Assembly: GCF_029024925.1 (NCBI RefSeq) | Contig: NZ_CP118962.1 | Location: 2,596,001-2,660,000 of the forward strand | Length of the DNA: 64,000 bases | Source of the DNA: Enterococcus faecalis | GTDB lineage: Bacteria > Bacillota > Bacilli > Lactobacillales > Enterococcaceae | Direction of reading: 5' to 3' | Shown: piece by piece, positions 42,674 through 53,198 of the stretch | Position numbering within the stretch: the stretch's first letter is position 1 | Layout of the letters: the number at the start of each line of letters is the position of its first letter | The notes under the pieces: generated by a model | The model's input: only the letters and a program-made list of their open reading frames with translations | Database searches by the model: none | Told to the model about the DNA's origin: nothing | Translations under genes and position numbers: made by a program

Positions 42674-44002
42674 CTAAACATCTTTTAATAAGCCTTTAAA
42701 TAAGCCCATTGCGAAATCGTTGGCATTAAATGGTTCTAAATCGTTAATGCCTTCACCTAGACCAACTAATTTCACTGGCAAGTGTAATTCATTCCGAATA
42801 GCAATGACAATACCACCTTTGGCTGTTCCGTCTAGTTTGGTTAAAACTAAGCCAGTGACATCGGTTGTTTCTTTGAACTGTTTGGCTTGTGTCATCGCAT
42901 TTTGCCCAGTAGTTGCGTCCACGACTAAGAGAACTTCGTGAGGCGCATCTGGAATTTCTCGTTGGATGACTCGTTTGATTTTTTCTAATTCTTTCATTAA
43001 GTTGACTTTATTTTGTAAACGACCTGCTGTATCCACTAGCAAAACATCGGCCTGTTCTGCTTTGGCACGTTCCACTGCATCGAAAACGACCGCTGCTGGA
43101 TCGCCGCCAGCATTCCCACGCACAACTTCAACGCCAGCCCGTTCACCCCAAACAACTAATTGATCGATGGCGCCCGCTCGGAACGTATCGGCAGCGGCCA
43201 TTAAAACTTTCTTTCCTTCCAACTTGTATTGATGGGCTAATTTACCAATGCTGGTTGTTTTACCAACTCCATTAACACCAACAAATAAAATCACGGTTAA
43301 GCCATTTGGCTGTAAGTTAATCGCATTATTTTCATTAATTCCTGCTTCTTCATACAAATCAACCATTTTTTCAATGATGGTATTTTGAACTTGAGCTGGT
43401 TTTTTCACATTTCGCAGTTTCACTTCTTGTCGCAAGGCTTCTGTAATTTTTAAGGATGTATCAAAGCCTACGTCTGCACCAATTAACGTTTCTTCTAATT
43501 CTTCAAAGAAATCTTCATCAACGCTCCGGAAATTAGCAAACAATTCGTTCAACCGTTGACCAAATGTCTTACGTGTTTTTTCCAAACCTTTTTCATATTT
43601 TTCTTGGACTTGTTCTTCTTTCGACTCTTCAATTTCTTCTGAAACCTGCGTGTCTGTTGGTTCTGCCAACGGAGTTACGACACTACTTTCTTCCTCAGGC
43701 GCTTCCACAACAACTTCTTGTGTTTCCTCTGTCAAGATTTCTTCTGGCTCTTCTTCTAACGCTTCTTCTACGCCAGCTAATTTTTCCATTTCAGCGTTGT
43801 CTGTTAAATCGGCTGTTTCTGTGACTTCTTCCGCTGTCGTTTCTGGCGTTGTTTGCGCCTCTTCTGCTGCGGTTTCTTTTGATTCAGCAGGCGCTGATTC
43901 ATCACTAGGTGTTTCGTCTACTGTTTCTTCAATTATCTCTTGTTTTTCTTCTTCCTTTTTTTCAGCGGAAAAAGCTTTTTTAATTTTATCAAAAAATCCC
44001 AT
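42674..44002 (-). CDS. ftsY: Signal recognition particle receptor FtsY
   Basis: 442 aa. A long acidic A domain (about residues 15-135, Glu/Thr/Ala-rich) is followed by the NG domain. GTPase motifs are G1 [15 protein letters not shown], the DTFRAGA insertion-box region, G3 DTAGRLQ and G4 [10 protein letters not shown]. It docks SRP-ribosome complexes at the membrane. It follows rnc-smc as in Bacillus, but with a Cof-type HAD gene inserted between smc and ftsY. The ffh/ylxM genes that usually follow are not here. Confidence 0.97.
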   Translation of the reverse strand: MGFFDKIKKAFSAEKKEEEKQEIIEETVDETPSDESAPAESKETAAEEAQTTPETTAEEVTETADLTDNAEMEKLAGVEEALEEEPEEILTEETQEVVVEAPEEESSVVTPLAEPTDTQVSEEIEESKEEQVQEKYEKGLEKTRKTFGQRLNELFANFRSVDEDFFEELEETLIGADVGFDTSLKITEALRQEVKLRNVKKPAQVQNTIIEKMVDLYEEAGINENNAINLQPNGLTVILFVGVNGVGKTTSIGKLAHQYKLEGKKVLMAAADTFRAGAIDQLVVWGERAGVEVVRGNAGGDPAAVVFDAVERAKAEQADVLLVDTAGRLQNKVNLMKELEKIKRVIQREIPDAPHEVLLVVDATTGQNAMTQAKQFKETTDVTGLVLTKLDGTAKGGIVIAIRNELHLPVKLVGLGEGINDLEPFNANDFAMGLFKGLLKDV

Positions 44003-44004
44003 TC

Positions 44005-44832
44005 TTATTGGCCTCCTTCCAACGGCGTTAAAATATATTTTTCGACCGCTTTGGCAACGCCATCTTGGTCATTCGTGTCTGTAACGACATCTGCGGCTTC
44101 TTTAACTAATGGAATCGCATTTGCCATGGCGACACCTAAGCCAGCGTATTCGATCATCGGTAAATCATTTTCTTCGTCCCCTAGGGTCATGATTTCTTCT
44201 GCACGGATTCCTAAATCTTTGGCTAACAAGGAAATACCATAGGCTTTCGTAATCCCTTTTGGCATAAATTCTAATAAGTTATTTCGCGTTTTAATAATTT
44301 CAAAACGCTCATAAAAAGAGGCTGGAATTTCCTTGATGCGTTCATTTAAATACGCTTCATCAATCGCAACAACAACTTTATTATAAATTCGATTCGGGGT
44401 TAACTCTTCTAATTTGTAGGACTCAAAGGTTAATAATTTGTTTAGAGAACTATAAATTGAAGGATAATTAGGTGCAGAAGGCAATTGCATCACGACCTCA
44501 TCGGATAAGACATCAAACGGCATGTTGAGTGTGGTTGCTAATTGGTACAGCTCATGAATCGCTTCCAAGGGCATCAATGTTTTCTCAATAATGGCCCCTG
44601 TATCATTTTTTTGAACCAATCCGCCGTTAAAAGTAATGCTATAATCGCCTTCCTCTTGTAAACCTAATTCTTCTAAGTAAGGACCAATAGCTGCCAAAGG
44701 TCGACCTGTGCAGATAACAACTTTCACGCCTGCTTGTTTCGCAGCCATCAGTGCTTGTTTATTCCGTAAAGAAATCTCTTTTTGGCTATTTAATAATGTT
44801 CCATCTAAATCAATAGCAACTAATTTTATCAA
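44005..44832 (-). CDS. Cof-type HAD phosphatase (between smc and ftsY)
   Basis: 275 aa, HAD-IIB. Motif I AIDLDGTLLNS, motif II VVICTGRPLA, motif III around KGITKAYG, motif IV LGDEENDLPMIEYAGLGVAM. It lies 2 bp upstream of ftsY and 24 bp after smc, so it is surely in the rnc-smc-HAD-ftsY transcript. Substrate unknown; a paralogue of the HAD at 13296-14075. Confidence 0.93.
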   Translation of the reverse strand: MIKLVAIDLDGTLLNSQKEISLRNKQALMAAKQAGVKVVICTGRPLAAIGPYLEELGLQEEGDYSITFNGGLVQKNDTGAIIEKTLMPLEAIHELYQLATTLNMPFDVLSDEVVMQLPSAPNYPSIYSSLNKLLTFESYKLEELTPNRIYNKVVVAIDEAYLNERIKEIPASFYERFEIIKTRNNLLEFMPKGITKAYGISLLAKDLGIRAEEIMTLGDEENDLPMIEYAGLGVAMANAIPLVKEAADVVTDTNDQDGVAKAVEKYILTPLEGGQ

Positions 44833-44856
44833 ACGTTCGCTCCTCCTTGCTTCTGG

Positions 44857-47800
44857 CTAATTGCTTTTTTCAATTGCGCCACCTTCTTTGACCTCTTCCA
44901 AGCGAACTGAAACGATTTTTGAAACCCCAGATTCTTGCATAGTCACGCCATATAAAACATCTGCGGCTTCCATTGTCCCTTTACGATGTGTCACCACGAT
45001 AAACTGTGTGCCATCTTCAAATTCGCTTAAATAATGACCAAAACGAGCAACGTTGGCTTCATCTAAAGCTGCTTCTACTTCATCTAAAATACAGAACGGA
45101 ACTGGTCGAACACGAATAATTGAAAAGAGTAATGCAATCGCCGTTAATGCCCGTTCGCCTCCAGACAACAAGCTTAAATGTTGTAATTTTTTCCCTGGTG
45201 GTTGCGCCTCAATCTCAATCCCTGTATTCAAGAGATCCTCTGGGTTGGTTAGCACCAGCTCTGCCCGTCCGCCACCAAACATATTAGGAAATACCACTTT
45301 GAACTGGCCACGAATTGCTTCAAAGACTTCTTTAAACCGTTCTTTCACTTCTTGGTCCATTTCATCCATGGTTTCAAATAATTGTTCTTTCGCATTTAAT
45401 AAATCATCTCGTTGACTGACTAAAAATTGATGGCGCTCATCGACTTGTTCAAATTGCTCGATGGCACTTAAGTTAACAGGTCCTAACCGCTCAATTTCTT
45501 GTTTTAGGCGTTTCACTGTTTGCTGTGCTTGCGCTAAATCATCGATTGGGAAATACGCTTCATAGGCAGCTTCAAAGGTTAAGCTGTATTCTTCCTGTAA
45601 GTAACTTAATGAGCTATCTAATTGCATTTCTGCACGATTTTTTAGGACTTCAATTTGTGTTTTATCTGCTAAATACTGTTGTTGGCGTTTGTTTTCTTCC
45701 GCTAATTTTGTATCTAACTCGTCTACTTCTTCTTGCAACGCTTGTCGTTGACTACGTGCCGTTTGTAAAGAGGTTTGCAACGCTGTTTGTTTCTCCGCTA
45801 ATTGAGCGACTTGTGCCGCTAAGCCTTCTTCGGTTAACTGGTGATCGCTAGAATGGCTACTTAATTGTTGTAGCTGTTGACGGATGGCCGTTTCTCGAAT
45901 CAACAATTCGTCCAATTGTTCTTGTTTGTCTTGCTTTTGACGAGCAAAATGGGCACATTGTTCCGCCGCTACTGCTTGTTCTGCTTGAACTGTCGTCAAG
46001 CGTTCTTGCGCTTGGGCTTTAAAGGTTTCCATTTGGCTAGCTTCTTGTTCCACTTGTTTCATTTCAGCATCTAAACGTTCTTTCGTTGCCGTTAAGTTTG
46101 CTTGTTGCTCTGTCAATGTGGCTTTTTTCGTTTGATATTCGGTTAAGAATTGATGCAATTCCCGTGATTCATATTCAAACAGACGTTTTTCTTTTGTTAA
46201 ACGAGTAATCGTTTCTGTTTGATTGGCTAATTTATTGTCAATTTCTTGTTGTTTTAAGCGATTTTGTTCACCAGCAGAGCGCAACATTTCTGCACGTTCC
46301 GTGGCTGTTTTCACTTCTTGCGAGAGTGCTTGGACTTCTTGTTCTACACTTCTTAGTTGTGTTTCTAATTGAGTCATTTGTTCAGTAATTGTTTGAAGTT
46401 CTTGCGCTTGTGAAAATAGGCTTCCTTGGTTGCCACGTTTATTGGCTCCCCCAGTCATCGAACCGCCAGGATTCATCACATCGCCTTCCAATGAGACAAC
46501 GCGATATTGGTAATTGACTAATTTTGCTAACTGGTTGGCACTCGTTAAATCTGCCGCTAAAATCGTGACGCCTAAGAGATTTTGAATAACGGTTTGTACT
46601 TGTTCTGGATAACGAACTAATTCACTGGCAATCCCCACGAAGCCCGGTGCACCAGCCAAACGATTCTGAACCATCGCCGATACAGAGCGTGGCTTAATGG
46701 TAGTCAATGGTAAAAAGGTTGCTCGGCCACTGTGTTGTTGTTTTAAGAAGGTGATGCCTGCTCGACCATCTTTCTCATTTTCCACAACAATATGTTGCGC
46801 CGCACCACCTAAGGCCGTTTCAATCGCCAACGTATATTCTTTAGGCACTTCAATTAACTCAGCCACTGCGCCAACAATCCCAGTTAGTTGGTTTTTGTGA
46901 CGCAATACAGCTTTCACGCCTTGATAGAAGCCAGCGTAATTTTCTTGAATTTCTTGCAAACTTTTTTGGCGTGCCTTCGCTTGTTGCACTTGATTCATCG
47001 CTTGGTACATATCGTTTTGACGCTGTGCTAATCGTTCACGTTTGGCTTCAAGCGTTGCTTTCAACGCAGTGTATTCTTCCAGCTGTTCTTGTAAGCCTTG
47101 TTTTGCGACTTTTTGCTCTTTTTCTAGCGTTTCTTTCATTGCAAGAGCTTCAACCATCTGTTCTTCTAGCGCTTCGTGTTTTGCTAGCGATTGTTGATTT
47201 TTAGCTGTTTCTTGTTGATATTGTCGTTCTAAATATTTTAAGTCATTGGCTGTATTGGCTTGTTCTTGCATGACTTCCACATACTGACTGCGCAATTCTT
47301 CCATTAATTCTTTAGAAGACTTACTATATTTTTCCACATCTTTCGTTGCCAAAGCCAATGCTTCTTTTAACGTCTGACGTTGTGCCGTTTTTTCTGCGAT
47401 TGCTGTTTCCAGCGTCTGCAATTCTTCTCGATAACGAACAATTTTTTCGGCCGTTTCTGCCAACGTCTCTTCGTATTCGCTTGCCGTTTGGGAGGTGTGT
47501 TTGGAACGTTCAATTAAAACATTTTTTTGTCCTTCTGCTTGTTTCAACGCTTCTGTCACTTGTAATAATTGTTGTTGTTCCGTTTCAATTTGTTCATCTA
47601 AACGATTGCGCTTGCTTCGTAAACGTACCAATTTGCCTTCTAGGTCATGGACTTGTTTACTTGCGCTAGCTAACTTTTCTTCAATGGCTGTTAATTCTTG
47701 CGTTTTCGTTTCCCAAATAGCTTTTGCTTCTTGAATTTCGGTCACAGTTAAATTGACATCAATTTCGGTAAGTTCTTCTTTCAAAGCTAAATACTTTTTG

Positions 47801-48435
47801 GCCGCATCTGCTTGGGCGGCTAGAGGAACTAATTGGTCTTCCAACTCGTAAATGATATCTTGGACACGGCTTAAGTTGTCCTCGGTTTCGAAAAGCTTTT
47901 GTTCAGCTTTTTTCTTTCGTTGTTTGTATTTTAAAACGCCCGCTGCTTCTTCAAAAATCCCTCGACGGTCTTCAGGTTTACTATTAAAAATCGCTTCAAC
48001 TTTCCCTTGCGAAATAATTGAAAAAGATTCTTTGCCTAACCCTGAATCCATAAATAAATCTTGAATATCTTTTAAACGGCACGCTTGTTTATTAATAAAA
48101 AAGTCACTTTCGCCCGTTCGTTTTAAACGACGGGTGACACTAATCTCACTATAATCCAATGCTAAATAATGGTCGCTGTTGTCTAACGTCACGGTAACTT
48201 CCGCAATATTTAGCGGCTTACGACCTTCCGAACCGGCAAAGATAATGTCGTTCATTTTGCCACCGCGAAGGTTTTTCGCAGATTGTTCACCTAATACCCA
48301 ACGAACGGCTTCCGTGATATTACTTTTCCCACTTCCATTCGGACCAACCACTGCTGTCACATCATCTTCAAATTCAATAATGGTTTTATCTGCAAATGAT
48401 TTAAATCCTGTAATTTCAATTCGTTTTAAATACAC
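44857..48435 (-). CDS. smc: Chromosome partition protein SMC
   Basis: 1192 aa, full length. N-terminal head with Walker A VGPNGSGKSNITEAVRWVLGEQSAKNLRGG (cited by name, residues about 31-60), two long coiled coils (about 165-500 and 660-1020), a hinge between them (about 505-640, GVKAVLRHKNQLTGIVG...ALGGAAQHIVVE and the Gly-rich GDVMNPGGSMTGG), and the C-terminal head with signature LLSGGERALTAIALLFSI and Walker B FCILDEVEAALDEANV. It condenses and segregates the chromosome with ScpAB. It is located between rnc and the HAD gene. Confidence 0.98.
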   Translation of the reverse strand: MYLKRIEITGFKSFADKTIIEFEDDVTAVVGPNGSGKSNITEAVRWVLGEQSAKNLRGGKMNDIIFAGSEGRKPLNIAEVTVTLDNSDHYLALDYSEISVTRRLKRTGESDFFINKQACRLKDIQDLFMDSGLGKESFSIISQGKVEAIFNSKPEDRRGIFEEAAGVLKYKQRKKKAEQKLFETEDNLSRVQDIIYELEDQLVPLAAQADAAKKYLALKEELTEIDVNLTVTEIQEAKAIWETKTQELTAIEEKLASASKQVHDLEGKLVRLRSKRNRLDEQIETEQQQLLQVTEALKQAEGQKNVLIERSKHTSQTASEYEETLAETAEKIVRYREELQTLETAIAEKTAQRQTLKEALALATKDVEKYSKSSKELMEELRSQYVEVMQEQANTANDLKYLERQYQQETAKNQQSLAKHEALEEQMVEALAMKETLEKEQKVAKQGLQEQLEEYTALKATLEAKRERLAQRQNDMYQAMNQVQQAKARQKSLQEIQENYAGFYQGVKAVLRHKNQLTGIVGAVAELIEVPKEYTLAIETALGGAAQHIVVENEKDGRAGITFLKQQHSGRATFLPLTTIKPRSVSAMVQNRLAGAPGFVGIASELVRYPEQVQTVIQNLLGVTILAADLTSANQLAKLVNYQYRVVSLEGDVMNPGGSMTGGANKRGNQGSLFSQAQELQTITEQMTQLETQLRSVEQEVQALSQEVKTATERAEMLRSAGEQNRLKQQEIDNKLANQTETITRLTKEKRLFEYESRELHQFLTEYQTKKATLTEQQANLTATKERLDAEMKQVEQEASQMETFKAQAQERLTTVQAEQAVAAEQCAHFARQKQDKQEQLDELLIRETAIRQQLQQLSSHSSDHQLTEEGLAAQVAQLAEKQTALQTSLQTARSQRQALQEEVDELDTKLAEENKRQQQYLADKTQIEVLKNRAEMQLDSSLSYLQEEYSLTFEAAYEAYFPIDDLAQAQQTVKRLKQEIERLGPVNLSAIEQFEQVDERHQFLVSQRDDLLNAKEQLFETMDEMDQEVKERFKEVFEAIRGQFKVVFPNMFGGGRAELVLTNPEDLLNTGIEIEAQPPGKKLQHLSLLSGGERALTAIALLFSIIRVRPVPFCILDEVEAALDEANVARFGHYLSEFEDGTQFIVVTHRKGTMEAADVLYGVTMQESGVSKIVSVRLEEVKEGGAIEKSN

Positions 48436-48455
48436 GAATATTGCTCCTTCCAGCC

Positions 48456-49148
48456 TTACTGAGGAATACTTTTCAGTGCCCGCTCAGCGGCATCCTGTTC
48501 AGCTAACTTCTTCGATTTTCCTTGGCCTAACCCAATGAGTTCACCATTCATGTAAACTTCAGTGAAAAAGGTGCGGTCATGAGCAGGGCCTTCTTCTTTA
48601 ATTAAGCGATATTCAATTGAAACATCGCCTTTGCGTTGTAAAACTTCTTGTAATTGTGTTTTGTGATCCATCTCATGTGAAAAAGCACCGGCATCAATTT
48701 TCGGAAAAATAACGTCTTCAATAAATTTCTTGGCTGCGCCAACTTTTTGGTCTAAGTAGAGGGCACCTAAAAAGGCTTCAAATAAGTCACATAATAATGA
48801 TGCACGTGTTCGTCCGCCCGATGCTTCTTCTCCTTTACCTAATAAAATGTAGTTGTCGAAGTGACATTCTTTCGCAAATTTGGCTAAACTATCTTCCCGA
48901 ACGATGGCTGCGCGCATCTTCGTTAATTTTCCTTCTGGAAGTTCTGGGAATTTTAAATACAAATATTGTGAAACAATTAATTCTAAAACTGCATCTCCTA
49001 AAAATTCAAGACGTTCATTATCGGATAATTTTAAATAGCGATGCTCATTCACATAGGATGAATGAGTAAAAGCTTGCTCTAATAGATTGACATCATGGAA
49101 AACAATGCCGTAACGTTCTTTTAACTCTGTTGTTAACTGATTGTCCAT
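48456..49148 (-). CDS. rnc: Ribonuclease III
   Basis: 230 aa from the ATG at 49148 ([15 protein letters not shown]). The RNase III signature [17 protein letters not shown] is present (about 40-56), a second catalytic Glu lies in [14 protein letters not shown] (about 115-130), and a C-terminal dsRNA-binding domain follows (about 155-228, ending [18 protein letters not shown]). An ORF extension to 49187 lacks a ribosome site, whereas AAAGGA sits 9 nt before the chosen ATG. It processes rRNA and long hairpins and could act on the pnp leader hairpin in this window. First gene of the rnc-smc-HAD-ftsY unit. Confidence 0.95.
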   Translation of the reverse strand: MDNQLTTELKERYGIVFHDVNLLEQAFTHSSYVNEHRYLKLSDNERLEFLGDAVLELIVSQYLYLKFPELPEGKLTKMRAAIVREDSLAKFAKECHFDNYILLGKGEEASGGRTRASLLCDLFEAFLGALYLDQKVGAAKKFIEDVIFPKIDAGAFSHEMDHKTQLQEVLQRKGDVSIEYRLIKEEGPAHDRTFFTEVYMNGELIGLGQGKSKKLAEQDAAERALKSIPQ

Positions 49149-49319
49149 TCTCCACATTCCTTTACATTTATTTACACCTTGTTTCATTATACTTTTTTTT
49201 TCACTTTTTTTAAATGGTTCTATTCAGAAAAAGCCTGTTATTCACTGTGTTCTCATTATTTTTTAGAAAAAAATAAATAAATAGAGCTGCGACTGAGATA
49301 AAAGCGTTTGTTTACGTAA

Positions 49320-49455
49320 GAGATAGAAAGAGCGTGGGACAAAAATCACTTTGGATTTTTGCGCCACGCTCAAAAACTGATAAACGGCGGGAACAGAAGC
49401 AACTCCTTCTTATTTCTCGGAGTTAAACACTTCTGTCCCGACCTCGTTCTATCTC
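49320..49455. repeat. Dispersed intergenic repeat, copy C
   Basis: Outer inverted repeat GAGATAGAA (49320-49328) / TTCTATCTC (49447-49455), then an inner hairpin GAGCGTGGGACAAAAATC / GATTTTTGCGCCACGCTC, GATAAACGGCGGGAACAGAAG and CTTCTGTCCCGACCTCG. Same orientation as copy B, shorter middle. It follows the opp operon's last gene. The rest of 49149-49319 shows nothing I can identify. Confidence 0.8.
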
Positions 49456-49477
49456 TATTAAATCAGCGGAACGTTGT

Positions 49478-51256
49478 TTAACGTTTTTCCGCAGTGACAC
49501 CCACCGTTGCCCATGGATTATCTTTCGTATCAACTGCCCAAGTAAAGTCAACTACACGGTCGTTGACAGGCAAGACTTCATTTCTGTAAAGCGTTGGGAT
49601 TACAAATGCTTCATCAATGGCATACTCTTGCCAATCATAGAAGGCTTTTTTACGTTTTTCTTCATCAAATGATGCTTTTGAATCAATCGCATCAAGTAAT
49701 TTAGTATTTTCTTCTGACTCAAAACGTGGGTAGTTAAAGGCTGAGTTAGGTCCATATAAACCAGTTGGTGATGGATCTGAACCGGTACTCCATGCCGCTT
49801 GATAAATGTCCACTTCTGGATCATCATTTTTCAATTTGTCATAGAAAGCTTGGAAATCAATCAAGCGTCCTGTTGTATACGTAACCTTCAAGCCAATTTC
49901 TTTCCATTGTTGGACATAGTAATCAGCAAGTGGTTGTGCAGTTTCGCCGCCTGACATTGAAGCAAACTTGATTTCTAGTGGTTTGCCTTCTTTGTCTTCG
50001 CGAATGCCATCGCCGTCTACGTCTTTATAACCAGCATCATCTAATAATTTTTTCGCTTTGTCTAAATCAAGCGTATAGCCTTTCGCTTCGCTATCATGCA
50101 AGCTCTTGAAGACTGGTGGAATTAACGTTGTCGCATTTGTCCGTAAACCGTTGTAGAATTTTTGACCAACTGCATCATTGTCAATTGCATAGCCCATGGC
50201 TTGACGTAAGCTTTTATCTGCCATTTTAGCTTTTGGATTGTATTTCACTGTATTTGTTTCTTTGTCAAATGTACCCATTTTAAAGCCAATATACGTATAG
50301 GCTTGTTCGGGACGTCCTAAGATTTGATAACCTTCTGTATCTTTGTAAGTTGGATACGTATCTGTTGGCATTGAAAATGCCATATCATATTGCTTCGCTT
50401 TCATCGCTTCTACAATGCTCGCAGAAGGAACAGATTTGAACACTAATTTATCTAATTTAGGTTTGCCACCATAGTAATACTCATTTGGTAAATATTCAAC
50501 AGATTCCCCTGTTACAATATTGCTCATATAGTACGGTCCAAAAGTGACTGGATTTTTACGAACACCATCACTAGACTCCATTTCTTTGACACTTACACCT
50601 TCAAAGGTATGCTTCGGTAAGGCAGAAGACCAAATACCTCCACCTAATTGTTGCATGCCTGGGTGAACTTCTTTATAAGAAATTTTAACTTCTTTATCAT
50701 TGATTTTTTCTATGCCAGAAATGGTTGGTGATTTACCAGCATGATAGTCTTCCATACCAACAATATTCGTAAAGTTATCGTCATAACGAATTCCTGTATA
50801 GTCTTTATGACCAATGACTTCATAAGAGAAAATCACGTCATCGGCTGTCACATCTTTACCATCAGACCATTTTAAATTATCCCGTAATTTAATAGTAGCT
50901 GTGTTGGCATCCTCGTCTAATATCAAATTTGCAGCGCCGCCATCAACGATTTTGAAGTCCGCATCATTGTTAAATAGCGATTGTGCTGCAGGGTCCATAT
51001 AGGTCGAATCATACGCATCTTGTGAAAATTCTCGTTGGAATAACCCTTGGAATTGTGTATCCATAACTACAGCGACATCTAATGTCCCGCCATCAATTGC
51101 TTTTTTATCATTTTTAACAGCGATTGGCATTTTTGAAATGTCTTCTGTTTCCGTTGCTTTATTGCCCCCGCCTTTATTGCCGCCACCACATGCAGCTAAC
51201 CCGAATACTAACACAGAAGCTAACGTGATTGCACCTAAAATCCGTTTCTTGTTCAT
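49478..51256 (-). CDS. oppA: Oligopeptide-binding lipoprotein OppA
   Basis: 592 aa. Lipobox VFGLAA|C followed by a Gly-rich linker, then an SBP_bac_5 domain with ATIKLRDNLKWSDGKDVTADDVIFSYEVI and LRQAMGYAIDNDAVG. A DGDGIREDKEG stretch (about 420) resembles an EF-hand-like calcium-binding loop, seen in some family members. Last gene of oppDFBCA, 28 bp after oppC. It shares only the fold with the T-box-controlled OppA-like protein at 29808-31451. Confidence 0.95.
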   Translation of the reverse strand: MNKKRILGAITLASVLVFGLAACGGGNKGGGNKATETEDISKMPIAVKNDKKAIDGGTLDVAVVMDTQFQGLFQREFSQDAYDSTYMDPAAQSLFNNDADFKIVDGGAANLILDEDANTATIKLRDNLKWSDGKDVTADDVIFSYEVIGHKDYTGIRYDDNFTNIVGMEDYHAGKSPTISGIEKINDKEVKISYKEVHPGMQQLGGGIWSSALPKHTFEGVSVKEMESSDGVRKNPVTFGPYYMSNIVTGESVEYLPNEYYYGGKPKLDKLVFKSVPSASIVEAMKAKQYDMAFSMPTDTYPTYKDTEGYQILGRPEQAYTYIGFKMGTFDKETNTVKYNPKAKMADKSLRQAMGYAIDNDAVGQKFYNGLRTNATTLIPPVFKSLHDSEAKGYTLDLDKAKKLLDDAGYKDVDGDGIREDKEGKPLEIKFASMSGGETAQPLADYYVQQWKEIGLKVTYTTGRLIDFQAFYDKLKNDDPEVDIYQAAWSTGSDPSPTGLYGPNSAFNYPRFESEENTKLLDAIDSKASFDEEKRKKAFYDWQEYAIDEAFVIPTLYRNEVLPVNDRVVDFTWAVDTKDNPWATVGVTAEKR

Positions 51257-51284
51257 CTCTTTTCCTCCCTCATTTTTTGGCTAA

Positions 51285-52208
51285 TTAGCCTAATCGTTGT
51301 CGTGCATCTGCTGAGCGCTTAAATGCTTGTCCAACATAGTTTATACTTAACATCAAGACTAAAATTAGAATTGATGCAGGTAACCAAACCCATTGTTTAT
51401 TGACTAATACATCCCCACTGCTGGCGTAGCCAATTAAGGTTCCTAAACTTGGGACACTTTGTGGTAACCCGAAGCCTAAGAAAGTTAACGTTGTTTCGAT
51501 CCCGATATTGGCCGCAAAATTAATCGTTAAGTTCGTAATAATTAATGAACTTAAATTCGGCATAATTTCTCGAAACATAATTTTAAAATCGCTTGTTCCC
51601 ATTGTCTTAGAGGCACTAACGTAATCTCGGCGCCCTTCAGATAACGTTTTACTGCGGAACAACCGCGCTTTTCCAACCCAATAAAACGCACACATAATCC
51701 AAATAAAGGACCAGATACTATATTTAGGAATCACGGAAACGAACACAATAATAATTAACATAATTGGCAAAATCATAATAAAATCCACGATACGCATCAA
51801 AATATTATCAATCATACCTCCATAATAACCGGAAATAATCCCTAAACCGACCCCGATAATAGACGTAATAATCGTAATGGCAAAACCGATTAAAATCGAG
51901 TTCCTAGCCCCGATAATCAATTGTCCTAAAACATCACGCCCCCCTTCATCGGCACCTAAAATGAACTTGGTGCCATTCATTGTAACGGTACCTGGTTCCG
52001 CATATTTATCTAAAATACTTACATGCATAACGGCACTTTGGTCTAACACTAACGAACCGATAAAAACGGCTAATAAGATAATGACCAAAAGGATTAAAGA
52101 AAACATCGCCATTTTTTCTTTGACGAATTCTCGCGCAATCATCCGAAAGCCCATTGGTGGAATACTTTCTTGTAAGACTTCTTCTCTTTTTTCTTCTGTC
52201 AATTCCAT
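51285..52208 (-). CDS. oppC: Oligopeptide ABC transporter permease OppC
   Basis: 307 aa from the ATG at 52208 (MELTEEKREEVL), with AAGGG 8 nt upstream; the GTG at 52217 lies inside that site. The N-terminal OppC_N region (AREFVKEKMAMFSLILLVIILLAVF, cited by name) is followed by the BPD_transp_1 domain with about five more helices; the coupling-loop EAA motif reads RDYVSASKTMGTSDFKIMFREIMPN. Partner of OppB. Confidence 0.94.
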   Translation of the reverse strand: MELTEEKREEVLQESIPPMGFRMIAREFVKEKMAMFSLILLVIILLAVFIGSLVLDQSAVMHVSILDKYAEPGTVTMNGTKFILGADEGGRDVLGQLIIGARNSILIGFAITIITSIIGVGLGIISGYYGGMIDNILMRIVDFIMILPIMLIIIVFVSVIPKYSIWSFIWIMCAFYWVGKARLFRSKTLSEGRRDYVSASKTMGTSDFKIMFREIMPNLSSLIITNLTINFAANIGIETTLTFLGFGLPQSVPSLGTLIGYASSGDVLVNKQWVWLPASILILVLMLSINYVGQAFKRSADARQRLG

Positions 52209-52235
52209 TTTTATCACCCTTTCTTCGTGTTTTTT

Positions 52236-53198
52236 CTACTGAATTCGAATTCTTGGATCAACAATACTCATTACAATATCAGAAATTAAGGTTCCGATAA
52301 GGGTTGCCAATCCCAAAATCAACACGAGAGCGGTAATAACGGAATAGTCACGTTGAATGATACTATCAATAAATAATTTTCCAATTCCTGGGAAAGCAAA
52401 AATCTTTTCAATAACGACTGATCCGGCAATCAAAGCAGTAATTTCATAACCTAATTGAGAGGCAATTGGTAATGCTGCATTTCTAAAAATGTGTCGATTA
52501 AAAATTTTATTCGTTGGCACTCCTTTTGAACGAGCAGTACGAACAAAGTCCATGTTTTTAACATCAATCACTTCACTGCGCAAATATTGAATAGTGACCG
52601 CTGTCCCTAGCAACGCTTGAGTGACTCCTGGTAAAATTAAATGCTTCAGTTTATCTAAATAATACGGCCACGTTCCCTCAGCCAAACCAACAGTCACGGT
52701 TCCACTCGTTGGGAACCAGTCTAAGCGATACCCAAAAATAAAGAGCATAATCAAGGCAAAGATGAATAATGGCACGGCAAAACTGAAGAAGTTGTAGATA
52801 ACCACCATTTTGTCAAACCATGAATTTTGGTAACGGCCAGCAATTAAACCGAAAGGAATGGCGATTAAATACGTGATTATGACTGATACAGCAGCCAATG
52901 CAATCGTATTCCCTACCCGACCAGCAATGAGCGTGGATACAGGTAATTTAAAGATAAAACTATGCCCAAAATCTCCATGTAAGGCATTGCCAATCCAACG
53001 GAAATATTGTTCGTACCAAGGATCATTTAACCCGGCAGCTTCGCGCATGGCTTCAATCACTTTCGGGTCTTGGTTCGGATTAATCAATCCTGTAAACGGA
53101 TCACCTGGCATCATTTTAGCCAACAGGAAAATCAAGACACTTAAAATAATCACTTGCGGAATCATCAATAACAAACGGCGTAAAATTGTTTTCCACAT
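52236..53198 (-). CDS. oppB: Oligopeptide ABC transporter permease OppB
   Basis: 320 aa, six membrane helices. The N-terminal LRRLLLMIPQVIILSVLIFLLAKMMPGDPF is typical of OppB/DppB; the EAA loop reads DFVRTARSKGVPTNKIFNRHIFRNAALP. Its start codon overlaps the oppF stop by 1 bp, so the genes are coupled. Confidence 0.95.
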   Translation of the reverse strand: MWKTILRRLLLMIPQVIILSVLIFLLAKMMPGDPFTGLINPNQDPKVIEAMREAAGLNDPWYEQYFRWIGNALHGDFGHSFIFKLPVSTLIAGRVGNTIALAAVSVIITYLIAIPFGLIAGRYQNSWFDKMVVIYNFFSFAVPLFIFALIMLFIFGYRLDWFPTSGTVTVGLAEGTWPYYLDKLKHLILPGVTQALLGTAVTIQYLRSEVIDVKNMDFVRTARSKGVPTNKIFNRHIFRNAALPIASQLGYEITALIAGSVVIEKIFAFPGIGKLFIDSIIQRDYSVITALVLILGLATLIGTLISDIVMSIVDPRIRIQ

